Virus record (IMG/VR): IMGVR_UViG_3300035703_002857
Span: 1 to 35,858 of that record
Source: a virus
Length of the DNA: 35,858 nt
Direction: 5' to 3' (one strand)
In this document: positions 9,895 through 19,068 of the stretch, piece by piece
Layout of the letters: every line of letters begins with the position of its first letter
Numbering within the stretch: the first letter of the stretch is position 1
The notes under the pieces: generated by a model
Databases searched by the model: none
Told to the model about the DNA's origin: nothing
Seen by the model: only the letters and a program-made list of their open reading frames with translations
Program-made: the position numbers and the translations under genes

Positions 9895-12800
9895 TTATTC
9901 GTCCTGATCCACATCACATTTAAAATTATCCGGATCTCCTATTTTTAATCCACCATATTGCGGATCATCCTTAAGTTTCTTTGCTTCATCACTGTTCGCT
10001 GCCTGATTCTGAAAAAATGGCAATTTCCATAATAATGGTTCAAGCGCCCAATATAACATACCTGGTAGTGGAGTTACTGGTGGACCTATGCCAAGACCTG
10101 GAGGTAACAAATTAACTGGTAATAGAGCCATAGAAGCAAGAGCAGTTGGTAATATAACTTTTTGCCCTGGATAAACTGGAGTATTATTTTCTATTCTTGG
10201 GAATAACAATCCAGCCGACGCGGCATTAACTATTTGTGAAGCTATAGCGATATTTGGATCCATTAATTGAGTTATACCCTTTAATATCAATATAGGAGTG
10301 GTTATAAAAAATTGTAATATATCAAAATTAAAACCACCAGAAGGATTACCAACATTATCTAAATCTTGTTTATATTTCGCTGTTGTTCCGCCATTTCTCT
10401 CTATCGAATTTTTATGTTTATAATTTTTAATATTAACTGCGGAATCGTATAAATCTAAAATTTTATTTTTACTAGAAGTAAATAAATTTTCCATAGCAGA
10501 AGTAGACAAAGCGCTATTACTATAAAATAATGCTAGATTTGGTATTTTATTTGTCATAAAACATTTATTTAATAACAAATTATATAATGAATCTAGTGTT
10601 ATGTTCTTTAATATATTATCTTTTTCCTTGTCATAAACTTGTTGTTCGAAATTATTTATTTTCTGCTGTGTTAAGTTGTATATTTTATCATAATTAATTA
10701 AAACTTCTTTTTCTACCACTGGGAAAGAATTATAATAAACTACTTTTTCGCTGTTATAATCTATATCAAAAAAACTATACATTTTTTTATACTTAATTTT
10801 ATCCAAATCAAAACTAATATTTGTATTTGAAATGTTTAACACATTTTTTAATTGTGTATCTATGCTGGAACGAGATATAGCTATTGGCAAAGAAGCAAAA
10901 GACATTTTTCTTCTTTCCGAGACTTGTACTAATCTTATTCCCAATCTTGGTTTTTTTAAAAAATAATCTAGTTTTTTAACTGTATTATCAATGATTGGCC
11001 TGACGGATTCTCTAATTGTTAAGTTCGGTAAGTCATTTTCAATAAAAGAATTTAAAAATTGTTGATAATCTTCAAATCTTATACAACCGTTTATATTTGG
11101 ATATTTTAATTTTATGCTGCTTAGTTGACTACTAACAGACCAATTAGTCGTATTATATAAATCTTGTACGTCAACATATCTTTCTAATATGAAAAAATCA
11201 GTTGAATTTTCTGTCTTTTCCTTGTTGATCCTCGTAACTCTTCTCCTTGTCTCTTCTTTTGTACTGGTTAGCGTCGTTCTATCAAAATATAATTCTGGCA
11301 AATCATAAATCTTGTTGTTTGTTATGGAAGATAATATAGAAGTTTTATCTATATCACCAGAAACACCTATCAATTTTTTTGTATATCCAATAGTTTTTCT
11401 TGTCAGAGATTTAATTAATATTTTTAATTGTTTGTTTTCATTTTGTAATTTCTCTTGGTTCAAGTAAGAAGAAATTACAGTAGAAATATTTTCTTCATCT
11501 TCTTGTGTTATAAGATTATTTTGTTTTAAAAAATCATAATTTTCTTCTACTATTTCTTCAAATTGTTCTAATATATTATATTTTTTTAAATTTTCTAATA
11601 CTTTTATATACATAAAGTCTATCAATAAACCTGAATCCAATAGTTCATAAGCATATTTGTGAGTATCTAAAACAAACAAAGATTTTAAAATATTTTCAAA
11701 AATTACTATTCTTGTTGTCATAAGAACAACACCAATAGCAGTTGCCTCTGTTATTGGATTTTTTGGCGCCCCAAGAGAAATATCAGCACAGTATTCTTTT
11801 TTTGGTATAACTTGTAAGCCAACTTGATTAAATTTTTTAGTCATCAAATCTATTGTAGAATCTAAATTTAATGGATGTGGTTGTTTTCCACAAGCTTTTA
11901 ATTCTTCACTAGCTTCTGGTATGAAGTTTAATAAATTTAAAATTATTAAATTTGTTTTTTCTAAATCTGCGTCTTCCAATCCTTCAATTTTTGTTAATTT
12001 AAAAGGACTTAATAATCTGTTTTTAATATAAACAGACATAAAACTACTAATAATATTTTCAATTAATGGAGTGTGTTTTTCCTTTAATTTGTCTCTTACT
12101 TGCGTCGCTTCAGTATCACTTAGTGTTCTTTCAAAAGCATTAGAAAATTTTCGAAACATTAAATAGGAATACAATTCATCATTATCAAATTCTTCACATT
12201 CAGCTAAATTTACACTATTTAAGTAATCTTTTTCTTCTTGTGTCAAAGCACTATCTAAGTTACCAATAAATGAATAAGAAGAAGTATTAACTGTAATCTT
12301 ATTGTTATAAAGATATTCAAAATTATTTTTAATATCTAAATAATATTTTTTACTTTTTTCTCTATATGATATTTTCCAGTCAGGTATATCTGTTGTTTCC
12401 GTGGTTTTTAAAGAATTTAATTTTTGTGTTTTGTATATGTTCCCTTCCATTTTAATTTCTTTCGAACCAAGTTGAGAAACATATCTAACATTATTTTCTA
12501 TGTCTTCGAATGACTTGATAAATATACCAGCAGGAATATTGACTGTATTTGTTATTTTTTCTGTTCTTTTGCCGGGTTCTTCGCCACCGGTATAATTTTT
12601 TATATAATCACTATCAGAAGTGCCTATTTCCGGGTTTTGTGTTGCTATTAAAAAATTTATTAACGGATTATCATCCGCTTCCGGATCTCCACCAGATATA
12701 TCTTTAACCTTTTTTTCATATTCTTGTACGTCTGCTGGCTTATATCCAGTCGACAACAATAGTTTAAACTCCGGGTTTATAACTAATTCTTCTCCACCAG

Positions 12801-13209
12801 CGGGAACAAACTTGCCGTTTTCTATCTTTTTTATTGTTTTTGTTTTTACGGTTCTTGGAATAATTTTGTCAACTTCTCGTTCTGTAGATATAGCGTCGAC
12901 ATATTTTGGCACTTCAGCCATAAATGTAGTTCTAATAGGATCGACAATAGAAGAAAGAGTTTTCCTTATGGATTCTTTCACTACATCTGGTGGTTCTATA
13001 TTTCCAAGTTCTTGTGCTATTTCGTTAGAATCAAAACTGTTGGCGCTCGATAAATCTTTTATTACATCATTTGCTTTTTCATTTCTTTTTTGTGTTGTTA
13101 TTTTTAATATTTCATTTTTCAATTCATCGTCAATTTTACCATTTTTTTGAGATAAAAGATTTTTGATTTTTTCTATTCGCTCTTCTTGTGTACGATTTTT
13201 TTCGCTCAT
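9895..13209 (-). CDS. Very large uncharacterised tail-module protein (1104 aa)
   Basis: I do not recognise a family. The N-terminal ~110 residues are charged and helical, the middle is Lys/Asn/Ile-rich and predicted mostly helical with several cysteines, and residues ~955-1060 are hydrophobic and rich in Pro, Leu and Gly (for example VNLLPPGLGIGPPVTPLPG), ending in an acidic tail with one Cys. That region does not look like ordinary transmembrane helices because of the prolines. The ATG overlaps the stop of the 877-aa gene by four bases (ATGA), and gp25 lies 25 bases downstream. Its place between spike/lysin genes and gp25/gp6 makes a baseplate, hub or inner tail component likely. Function is unknown. 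Confidence 0.75.
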   Translation of the reverse strand: MSEKNRTQEERIEKIKNLLSQKNGKIDDELKNEILKITTQKRNEKANDVIKDLSSANSFDSNEIAQELGNIEPPDVVKESIRKTLSSIVDPIRTTFMAEVPKYVDAISTEREVDKIIPRTVKTKTIKKIENGKFVPAGGEELVINPEFKLLLSTGYKPADVQEYEKKVKDISGGDPEADDNPLINFLIATQNPEIGTSDSDYIKNYTGGEEPGKRTEKITNTVNIPAGIFIKSFEDIENNVRYVSQLGSKEIKMEGNIYKTQKLNSLKTTETTDIPDWKISYREKSKKYYLDIKNNFEYLYNNKITVNTSSYSFIGNLDSALTQEEKDYLNSVNLAECEEFDNDELYSYLMFRKFSNAFERTLSDTEATQVRDKLKEKHTPLIENIISSFMSVYIKNRLLSPFKLTKIEGLEDADLEKTNLIILNLLNFIPEASEELKACGKQPHPLNLDSTIDLMTKKFNQVGLQVIPKKEYCADISLGAPKNPITEATAIGVVLMTTRIVIFENILKSLFVLDTHKYAYELLDSGLLIDFMYIKVLENLKKYNILEQFEEIVEENYDFLKQNNLITQEDEENISTVISSYLNQEKLQNENKQLKILIKSLTRKTIGYTKKLIGVSGDIDKTSILSSITNNKIYDLPELYFDRTTLTSTKEETRRRVTRINKEKTENSTDFFILERYVDVQDLYNTTNWSVSSQLSSIKLKYPNINGCIRFEDYQQFLNSFIENDLPNLTIRESVRPIIDNTVKKLDYFLKKPRLGIRLVQVSERRKMSFASLPIAISRSSIDTQLKNVLNISNTNISFDLDKIKYKKMYSFFDIDYNSEKVVYYNSFPVVEKEVLINYDKIYNLTQQKINNFEQQVYDKEKDNILKNITLDSLYNLLLNKCFMTNKIPNLALFYSNSALSTSAMENLFTSSKNKILDLYDSAVNIKNYKHKNSIERNGGTTAKYKQDLDNVGNPSGGFNFDILQFFITTPILILKGITQLMDPNIAIASQIVNAASAGLLFPRIENNTPVYPGQKVILPTALASMALLPVNLLPPGLGIGPPVTPLPGMLYWALEPLLWKLPFFQNQAANSDEAKKLKDDPQYGGLKIGDPDNFKCDVDQDE

Positions 13210-15839
13210 TTTTTAATTCCAACTCCACTTAGGGCTTCTTTGTATCCAAATTTAGGATTATTTTTAGAACCTATAACTTTACCTAACATTCTAAAATATT
13301 TTATTGGATCTACCTTGTATGTTAAATCTGGGAAGTTTATTTTTGCTATATTACGGACTATTTCTGCTGTTTCTTCAGAATAGGTACCATTTAGAAGAGA
13401 ATTCATCTCTCTTTGATCTAATATCGCTTCAATTTGTTCGACCATATCAGAGGTTTTTTTAATTAACTCAACAGAAGACATAGGTAGCTTCGGTTTTATT
13501 TGATTTGGTGTATCTTTTAGCGATTTGGCTATAAATCTCAATATATCTATTACTAAATCTTCATCTGTATTTTCAGTTCTAAAATAATCGTGTATATCAG
13601 AGAATTGATAATTTTTTATTTTTTCTAAAAGAGAATCAATATCAGATATGGCTAAAGCATCTTGTATATTTTCAATTTTTCTTCTTTTCATTTCTCTTTT
13701 GGTGATTGTACTTGGCGGCTGTATTAATCTGGGTTCACAATTTTCAATTGGCTTTAACACCATTTTATTTTTTATTTTATCTCTTATACCGGGATTCGTT
13801 ACCATACTGTCAGGTAATTTAATTACTTGAGGTTCTGTTCTCAATTTATCAGTTTCTATCAATAATCGATATACATATTCAATATAAATTAACCACTCTT
13901 CATTAAAAGCTAATTGATATTTTGGAATATTTGGATTTGAAATATTTATTTCTGGTAGCGGAAACATATTTTCGAAAGCAAAGTCGTCAAGTTTATTTAA
14001 TAAATTTAGTAATTCTAATAGAATTTTTGTAATTTGAGATAGTATAGAGGACATTGTCTTTAAAATACTAAAATCAATTAAATCTGAAAAGTCACCAAAC
14101 AAATCCGATATTTCAATATTAAAATCCGGTATTTTAAATTTTGGCAGTTCTATTAATGGCAATTCCACATTTGGTATCTGCTTATTGAATATATCCAAAT
14201 TAAATGCTTTTCTTAGTTCTTCCAAGAAATCAAATTTTGGAAAAATTAAGTTAAATCTTGTTTTAAAATCTAAAAATATTTTCGGAAATTTAAGTTTAAT
14301 TTTTTTAAATAAATTAGTTATTTTCAAATTTGGCCTAACTTTAGGCATCTTAAATTTACAATTTTTCTTTTTAACTTTTTTATTAATAAATTGATCTAAA
14401 TTAAAATATAATTCTGGTAACTTTATATTGACAGCAAAATTATATGCCTCTAATAATTTTACATTAAAATTAGGATCAAATGATATATTATTTAATTTTA
14501 TTTTAAAATCTTCTAAATCTCTTATATTTTCCTGTAATTTATCTTTTATCTGACCGTTTTCTGGTATGTTTGCCAGAGTTGGTTCTGTATTAAAAATATT
14601 TGTTATTTCTCCTAATTTTATAATCCAATTATCGATTTTTAATTTAATTTTATTTATTTTATTTGATATTTCTGGCAATGAAGCTTCAAAATTTGGAGAG
14701 CGATTTGTTGTGTCTGGCGATTTAAGATTTGCTAATTCAATCAAAACTTCTGGTATTTTTATATTTTCCAAATCTAACAAAATACTATTTAACGATTTAC
14801 TTAAGTCTAAATCTATGTTTTCTAAATTTAATTTAAAATTAATAAATTCTTGTAAATCTACCATTATCTTGTCTAGTTTTACTGGTCCGTTGGGATCTTT
14901 TAAAATTTGATATATTTTTTGTCTTTCTTTTTCTGGTAAATTATCTATTTTTTCTATTATAGATACAGGTTCCAAATCGGTTAAAAATTTAAATGGATCA
15001 ATTTGTAGATTCAAGCCATCGAAGACGAAACCAGTTATATCTGAAATTTTAAATTTATCAAATATTGTAGATTGTATTACATTTATTATGGCACCTGGGT
15101 CGTCTGCTGCCTCGAATGTTTCTAGTTTTTTTAAAATCAATTCTATTTCTGGTAATACAAACGTCAAACCATCTACTTTTGAAAAGCTTGGTTCTCTGAC
15201 ATCAAATATCTGCTTTTTAAAATCTATAGATTCGAATTTTTTTGTTTGCTCTTTTACTTCTTCAGAAGTTTTTTCTTTTCCATCATCATATTGCTTTGAA
15301 GCATTATCTAGGCATTTTAAGTCTTTTTGTCTTATTGGGTGTAATAATGGAAATGGAGTAAAATAATCTTGTAAAAATTCAATATATTTTAATTCTTCTT
15401 CGGCAATATTTTTAAAATTCTGTATAATTTCCTCAGAATTATATAACATCATTATAGTTGTAGCATCAAATTTATTTGGTAAATTAAAAATACTATATCT
15501 ATTATACGAACCTCCAGCTGTTTCACCAAATAATCTAACAGAAGTTATTTCTCTATAATCTTCAGAAAACATTAGCTCAACATATCGGTAGTTGCTAAAC
15601 GATTGAATAACATTACCGAATATGTCTGTTTGATATTTTTTTGCTTCTTTTGAAATTAAATTAATTAACTTCTTTTTAAATGAAGTTAAATCTTTTAAGG
15701 CATAGTCTAAATCATTTCCAACATCAATAGTTTGCCCGCAAGCAGTTATTTTCATAATCTGCTTTAAAATTTTTGATATCTTGTCAACAACAAGTTCTAC
15801 TTGATACAAATCGACAATTATTTTATCTGGTAAATACAT
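13206..15839 (-). CDS. Very large uncharacterised tail-module protein (877 aa)
   Basis: No family recognised. The protein is dominated by Lys, Ile, Leu, Asn and Phe, with long helical stretches. The middle (~residues 280-600) contains repeated short PxLxI/PKFxIPxF-type strands, such as VELPLIELPKFKIPDFNI, giving a recurring hydrophobic-proline rhythm. The N-terminus (LPDKIIVDLYQVELVVDKI) is helical. It starts four bases after the 304-aa spike-like gene and its stop overlaps the ATG of the 1104-aa gene, so the three are surely co-translated. A structural role in the tail or baseplate is inferred from position and size only. Confidence 0.75.
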   Translation of the reverse strand: MYLPDKIIVDLYQVELVVDKISKILKQIMKITACGQTIDVGNDLDYALKDLTSFKKKLINLISKEAKKYQTDIFGNVIQSFSNYRYVELMFSEDYREITSVRLFGETAGGSYNRYSIFNLPNKFDATTIMMLYNSEEIIQNFKNIAEEELKYIEFLQDYFTPFPLLHPIRQKDLKCLDNASKQYDDGKEKTSEEVKEQTKKFESIDFKKQIFDVREPSFSKVDGLTFVLPEIELILKKLETFEAADDPGAIINVIQSTIFDKFKISDITGFVFDGLNLQIDPFKFLTDLEPVSIIEKIDNLPEKERQKIYQILKDPNGPVKLDKIMVDLQEFINFKLNLENIDLDLSKSLNSILLDLENIKIPEVLIELANLKSPDTTNRSPNFEASLPEISNKINKIKLKIDNWIIKLGEITNIFNTEPTLANIPENGQIKDKLQENIRDLEDFKIKLNNISFDPNFNVKLLEAYNFAVNIKLPELYFNLDQFINKKVKKKNCKFKMPKVRPNLKITNLFKKIKLKFPKIFLDFKTRFNLIFPKFDFLEELRKAFNLDIFNKQIPNVELPLIELPKFKIPDFNIEISDLFGDFSDLIDFSILKTMSSILSQITKILLELLNLLNKLDDFAFENMFPLPEINISNPNIPKYQLAFNEEWLIYIEYVYRLLIETDKLRTEPQVIKLPDSMVTNPGIRDKIKNKMVLKPIENCEPRLIQPPSTITKREMKRRKIENIQDALAISDIDSLLEKIKNYQFSDIHDYFRTENTDEDLVIDILRFIAKSLKDTPNQIKPKLPMSSVELIKKTSDMVEQIEAILDQREMNSLLNGTYSEETAEIVRNIAKINFPDLTYKVDPIKYFRMLGKVIGSKNNPKFGYKEALSGVGIKK

Positions 15840-15843
15840 TGTA

Positions 15844-16758
15844 TCAATTAACCTTGTTGAATCTGCTATTTATATATTTTTCGCCGTGAATTCTTAAATA
15901 ATTATTCTTATATATATTAATTTTTAATTTGAATTTTTGTAATCCAAGCATACAATCATTTAATTGTTTCATCGCAACTTCCACGCCCTTGGAAGCTAAT
16001 GTATCTGATGGGGTACAAGGCATACCATAAAAAGGAGAATAGTGATAATGCATCGCAGCAGTAGAATTAAAATCCATTTGAGAAGTTAAAAAAGTAGACA
16101 AAATTCCACTAACCGATTCCAAATTATCACACAGCTCTTCGAGACTTCTTGCCAAATTATCTCCTTTAACCAGAGGTTGTAATTGTTCGTCGTCATTACC
16201 AGCTATTATATCAATACCGCTTATTGAAGATATTTTGCCACCTTGTGAGTTTTCTTTATCAACACCGGTTACAAGTTTTATACCCTCTCTGCCAATTATT
16301 CGAATAGAATCTGCTTTCATTCCTATGCTAGAACGAGCTATTGATTCTCCAACTCCACCACCAACAATTTTAAAGTTTTTGTCAATATCTGATTTTTGAG
16401 AGATATAAATTCTAGCAGCGTCTGTTTCAAAATTGGGATCAACGAAAACGCCATCTTGTGGCTTGTTTGCCATCCTGCCAACAACTATATCGATTGCTCC
16501 TGCTTGTGTATCGCCCAAACCACCATAACCAGATAATCGACTAGCTGGTCTATCTCTTCCAAGAATAATCCAAGTATTGTTGGCTCCCTTGGTTACAGTG
16601 TCTCCAACCATATTGATGTATTCTGGCACAGGCTCTCTTAGTGCTTCTCCTGCGACACCAGAATTTCTTGCTTTCGCTTCGCCAGAGATATTTTTTATTT
16701 TCTTTAAATAATCTGAATTCAATCCAGTAAGATCTATGTTTTTCTTTTTTCTAATCAT
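15844..16758 (-). CDS. Spike-like or baseplate-hub protein, uncharacterised
   Basis: 304 residues. The middle (~residues 75-190) is Gly-, Ile- and Ser-rich with short regular strands (GAIDIVVGRM, ARIYISQKSDI, ADSIRIIGREGIKLV, SSISGIDIIAG), as expected for a beta-helical or beta-prism spike. An HYH pair (H237, H239) precedes SPFYG; central spikes such as P2 gpV and phi92 gp138 carry an HxH motif binding iron at the tip, but here it lies 65 residues before the C-terminus, so the match is loose. The last 60 residues are helical and basic. It sits between the OB-fold/lysin gene and the 877-aa gene. SD GGAG lies about seven bases upstream of the ATG. A hub or spike role is inference. Confidence 0.68.
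   Translation of the reverse strand: MIRKKKNIDLTGLNSDYLKKIKNISGEAKARNSGVAGEALREPVPEYINMVGDTVTKGANNTWIILGRDRPASRLSGYGGLGDTQAGAIDIVVGRMANKPQDGVFVDPNFETDAARIYISQKSDIDKNFKIVGGGVGESIARSSIGMKADSIRIIGREGIKLVTGVDKENSQGGKISSISGIDIIAGNDDEQLQPLVKGDNLARSLEELCDNLESVSGILSTFLTSQMDFNSTAAMHYHYSPFYGMPCTPSDTLASKGVEVAMKQLNDCMLGLQKFKLKINIYKNNYLRIHGEKYINSRFNKVN
15867..15874 (-). promoter_or_regulatory. Candidate late promoter (TATAAATA)
   Basis: The minus strand reads ATATATAAATAGCA, containing an exact T4-type late promoter core, 27 bases ahead of the ATG of the 877-aa gene and inside the last codons of the preceding gene. A gp55-like sigma factor is encoded in the window, so this class of promoter is expected. 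In DNA this AT-rich the octamer should occur by chance several times, so the evidence is only the match plus its position. Confidence 0.3.
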
Positions 16759-16801
16759 CGATCATCTCCAGGTTTGTTAAATACAATATAAACAATTTAT
16801 T

Positions 16802-18670
16802 TTATACTTTTATTCTAGAAAAATACAGTCTACTTCGAACAACAGAGCCCTTCCCGGAATCCGAGAAATATTCTTTTCTATTACCAACTCCACTGCCAAC
16901 ACCTTTTCCTTGAGAACTTCGATAATCAAAACCTATTATTTTTCCACCTTCTTCGATCCAACCTAAAAAAACAACACTATGGCCGCTATTATTTGTTCTC
17001 CATATCTGCGCAAAATCTCCAGGCAAAGCTTCTGAGTGAGAAACTTGACCGCCAATTCCCATCATCTCCAAAGCCGGTCCTTGTTGGCGCTCTACTACTG
17101 ATGGATCCGGATTTGTAAATCCATACCAAATTCTCTGAAATCTTTTTACCTCTTCAATTGTTTTATTCGCAAATAAATTTCTCTTATTAATAACTTTCAT
17201 CGCTATTGTGAAAGTAGCTCCACTACAATATGTACTATTCGTATAGGGAAGGACGATTTGTCCTTTATGAAATATTGTTTCAATTACTCCACTTCCCCTC
17301 ATTTCATATTGACCGCCAGCTCCATCAACATAAGAAAAAGCAGCATCAACAACATCTTTATTTGGAGAACCAGGCTCTAAAGTAACATTTAATTTATAAT
17401 TTGCTGGGCTTGGAGATTGCTCTTGTATTAATTGTCCTCCGGGAACCCCAGAATATGGCAACGGTCTTCTGCCATAACCAAGTATTGAATACTTTTTAAC
17501 TTTACTTCCATCTTTATTTATAAAAAGTTGATTTCTCCAATCCCATTTTACAGAATAACAACTACCGCCCCAATTAAATTCAACTGTTTCCATCATATCG
17601 CCATCAACACCAATTACTAACCCTACGTGTCTATTCGAATTAACTAAATTAGGATCATTACTGGTGTTGTATACAACAATATCTCCAACTTGTGGTTCTT
17701 GGAACCAAGCACTAAGTGCTTCAGCCCATTTTTGTACGCCGTAATATTGACTAATAGAAGAAGCTGGATTATAACCATTTTCACCCGGGTACGGTATTTT
17801 ATCGGCTGGTAATGGTGCTCCTATTTGTCTAAAACACCAAGCTATGCCGTGCATACACCAAGCTTCTTTTCTCCCGCCATTAAAAGGATCGATATCTGGT
17901 CCCCCATTTGAGCCATCTGGCGATTCCTTTTTGCCTATTTGGGCGCGAGCCATAGCAACAAGCTGCTCTTTTGTTGCTGTAGTAGCAGTAAATCCATTTT
18001 TTGGAAGTTCACCAGTCCAAGAACCGGTTATAGATGGATATGAAACTTGACCCGACGGATTTCTATAACTGGCGCCACCAAAAGGATCTCCTTGTCCCGC
18101 AAAACCCGATAAAGCACCACCAGCAGCACCAGCTGCTGCTGTTGAGACTTGGCTTCCATCTGTTGGAATTCCCTTTTTATCATCGATTGGACCGAGATAA
18201 ATTGGATCTTTAAAATTTTCTCTATCTAAAAAATTACACCAGACTGTAGTACCGGGAGGTACACTTTTTATATTGGAGCTTTCTGCTAAAAACTCAGGTA
18301 TCATAGCAGCAACAGCGGCTGGCACATTTGATAAATCACTTCCCAATAAACTTTGTGGTATATGCGAATGTAAAAGAGGTATATAAATTCTATGTTTTGG
18401 TAAGCTATCTGCTCCAAGAAAATTAAAATCAAATAATCCACCATCACTTGGCGAAGAAGGAGTTTTTGTATATGTTGTTACATCTCCGACGCCTTTAATG
18501 ACTATCCCCTTATACGGACCAACTATTTTTTTTACAACATTTGGCTTGGTAGCATTTTGATTATTTTTAATAATAAGATCTAGGCCATTTAAATTTTCTG
18601 GCTCTAGTGATTCCGGCTCTTGGTTGTGTTCTGCGGAATTTAAATCGTTAATAGATAGTTTGACGACCAC
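16802..18670 (-). CDS. Tail-associated OB-fold protein with two cysteine peptidase/amidase-like domains
   Basis: 622 residues with a GTG start at 18670 (SD GAGGAG ten bases upstream). Residues ~45-165 resemble the OB-fold of gp5/VgrG-like spike proteins (YKGIVIKGVGDV, HRIYIPLL, TVWCNFLDRENFKDPIYLG). A Gly/Ala/Ser linker follows. Residues ~234-402 form a CHAP/NlpC-like domain with candidate Cys272 in EAWC and His348 in NRHVG, plus GDIVVY. Residues ~425-622 look like a second Cys/His domain: Cys482 in TYCSGATF, GDFAQIW, His564 in SGHSVVFLGW and a Gly-rich YRSSQGKGVGSGVG. Such enzymes cut peptidoglycan peptides or amide bonds during tail penetration, the job of the lysozyme domain in T4 gp5. The catalytic assignments come from motif reading. 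Confidence 0.8.
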   Translation of the reverse strand: MVVKLSINDLNSAEHNQEPESLEPENLNGLDLIIKNNQNATKPNVVKKIVGPYKGIVIKGVGDVTTYTKTPSSPSDGGLFDFNFLGADSLPKHRIYIPLLHSHIPQSLLGSDLSNVPAAVAAMIPEFLAESSNIKSVPPGTTVWCNFLDRENFKDPIYLGPIDDKKGIPTDGSQVSTAAAGAAGGALSGFAGQGDPFGGASYRNPSGQVSYPSITGSWTGELPKNGFTATTATKEQLVAMARAQIGKKESPDGSNGGPDIDPFNGGRKEAWCMHGIAWCFRQIGAPLPADKIPYPGENGYNPASSISQYYGVQKWAEALSAWFQEPQVGDIVVYNTSNDPNLVNSNRHVGLVIGVDGDMMETVEFNWGGSCYSVKWDWRNQLFINKDGSKVKKYSILGYGRRPLPYSGVPGGQLIQEQSPSPANYKLNVTLEPGSPNKDVVDAAFSYVDGAGGQYEMRGSGVIETIFHKGQIVLPYTNSTYCSGATFTIAMKVINKRNLFANKTIEEVKRFQRIWYGFTNPDPSVVERQQGPALEMMGIGGQVSHSEALPGDFAQIWRTNNSGHSVVFLGWIEEGGKIIGFDYRSSQGKGVGSGVGNRKEYFSDSGKGSVVRSRLYFSRIKV

Positions 18671-18671
18671 T

Positions 18672-18968
18672 TCATTCTGTCTCCTCTATTTCATTATAGA
18701 GTTCTTCTTTATCTTCCTTGTTTAAATCCCCATATTTATCTTCGTCAACTTTTTTCATTAAAGAAATTAGTTTAACCAATTGTTCGTTCGATCTTTGAAG
18801 AGTTTCCAAATATTTAGCAGCAACCATACCAGTAGAAGAATATCTATCTTTTTGCTGACCTATGTATTCGGCAACATCCTGGAGTAGTTCTTGTGCCGCT
18901 TCACGATCTTGATTGATGTTTTCGATCGCTTGTTGTATTAGTTCTTCTTTTGTTTTTTTAGATTTCAT
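18672..18968 (-). CDS. Small coiled-coil phage protein, uncharacterised
   Basis: 98 residues from ATG 18968 (MKSKKTKEELIQQAI), very acidic and helical, with the core REAAQELLQDVAEYI followed by AAKYLETLQRSNEQLVKLISLM. I associate this kind of protein with marine T4-like phages but cannot name a function. An ATG at 19004 would add 12 residues read from a second frame of the duplicated sigma-gene tail. I prefer 18968 because the extension overlaps that copy and the recognisable helix begins after it, although neither start has a strong SD. The stop lies one base before the GTG of the OB-fold/lysin gene, suggesting coupling. Confidence 0.65.
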   Translation of the reverse strand: MKSKKTKEELIQQAIENINQDREAAQELLQDVAEYIGQQKDRYSSTGMVAAKYLETLQRSNEQLVKLISLMKKVDEDKYGDLNKEDKEELYNEIEETE

Positions 18969-18987
18969 ATTAATAAATATGATCTCG

Positions 18988-19068
18988 TCAGATTTCTCCG
19001 TCATCCCAGGTTTTCTTAAATTCTTTGTATTTTTGTCTTATTTTATTTAGATTGTTGACAACTTGTTT
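18988..19068 (-). pseudogene. Second copy of the sigma-factor 3' end (26 codons plus stop)
   Basis: Read in the sigma frame this stretch encodes the same residues as the end of the late sigma factor (KQVVNNL to WDDGEI) and then a TGA stop. It matches 19712-19792 with a 724-base offset. The differences are third-position, synonymous changes in six codons (K, N, L, N, R, I) and the stop codon (TGA here, TAG in the intact gene). Upstream the frame runs into the endonuclease gene, which reads through the start of this copy in another frame and stops at 19043. It is most simply the original end of the sigma gene, left behind when the endonuclease cassette came in. Confidence 0.85.

Noticed and set aside
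12620-13150. Plus-strand frame of 176 codons
   Set aside because: It is antisense to the 1104-aa gene; its Ser/Phe/Ile-rich sequence is what the complement of Lys/Glu/Asn codons produces.
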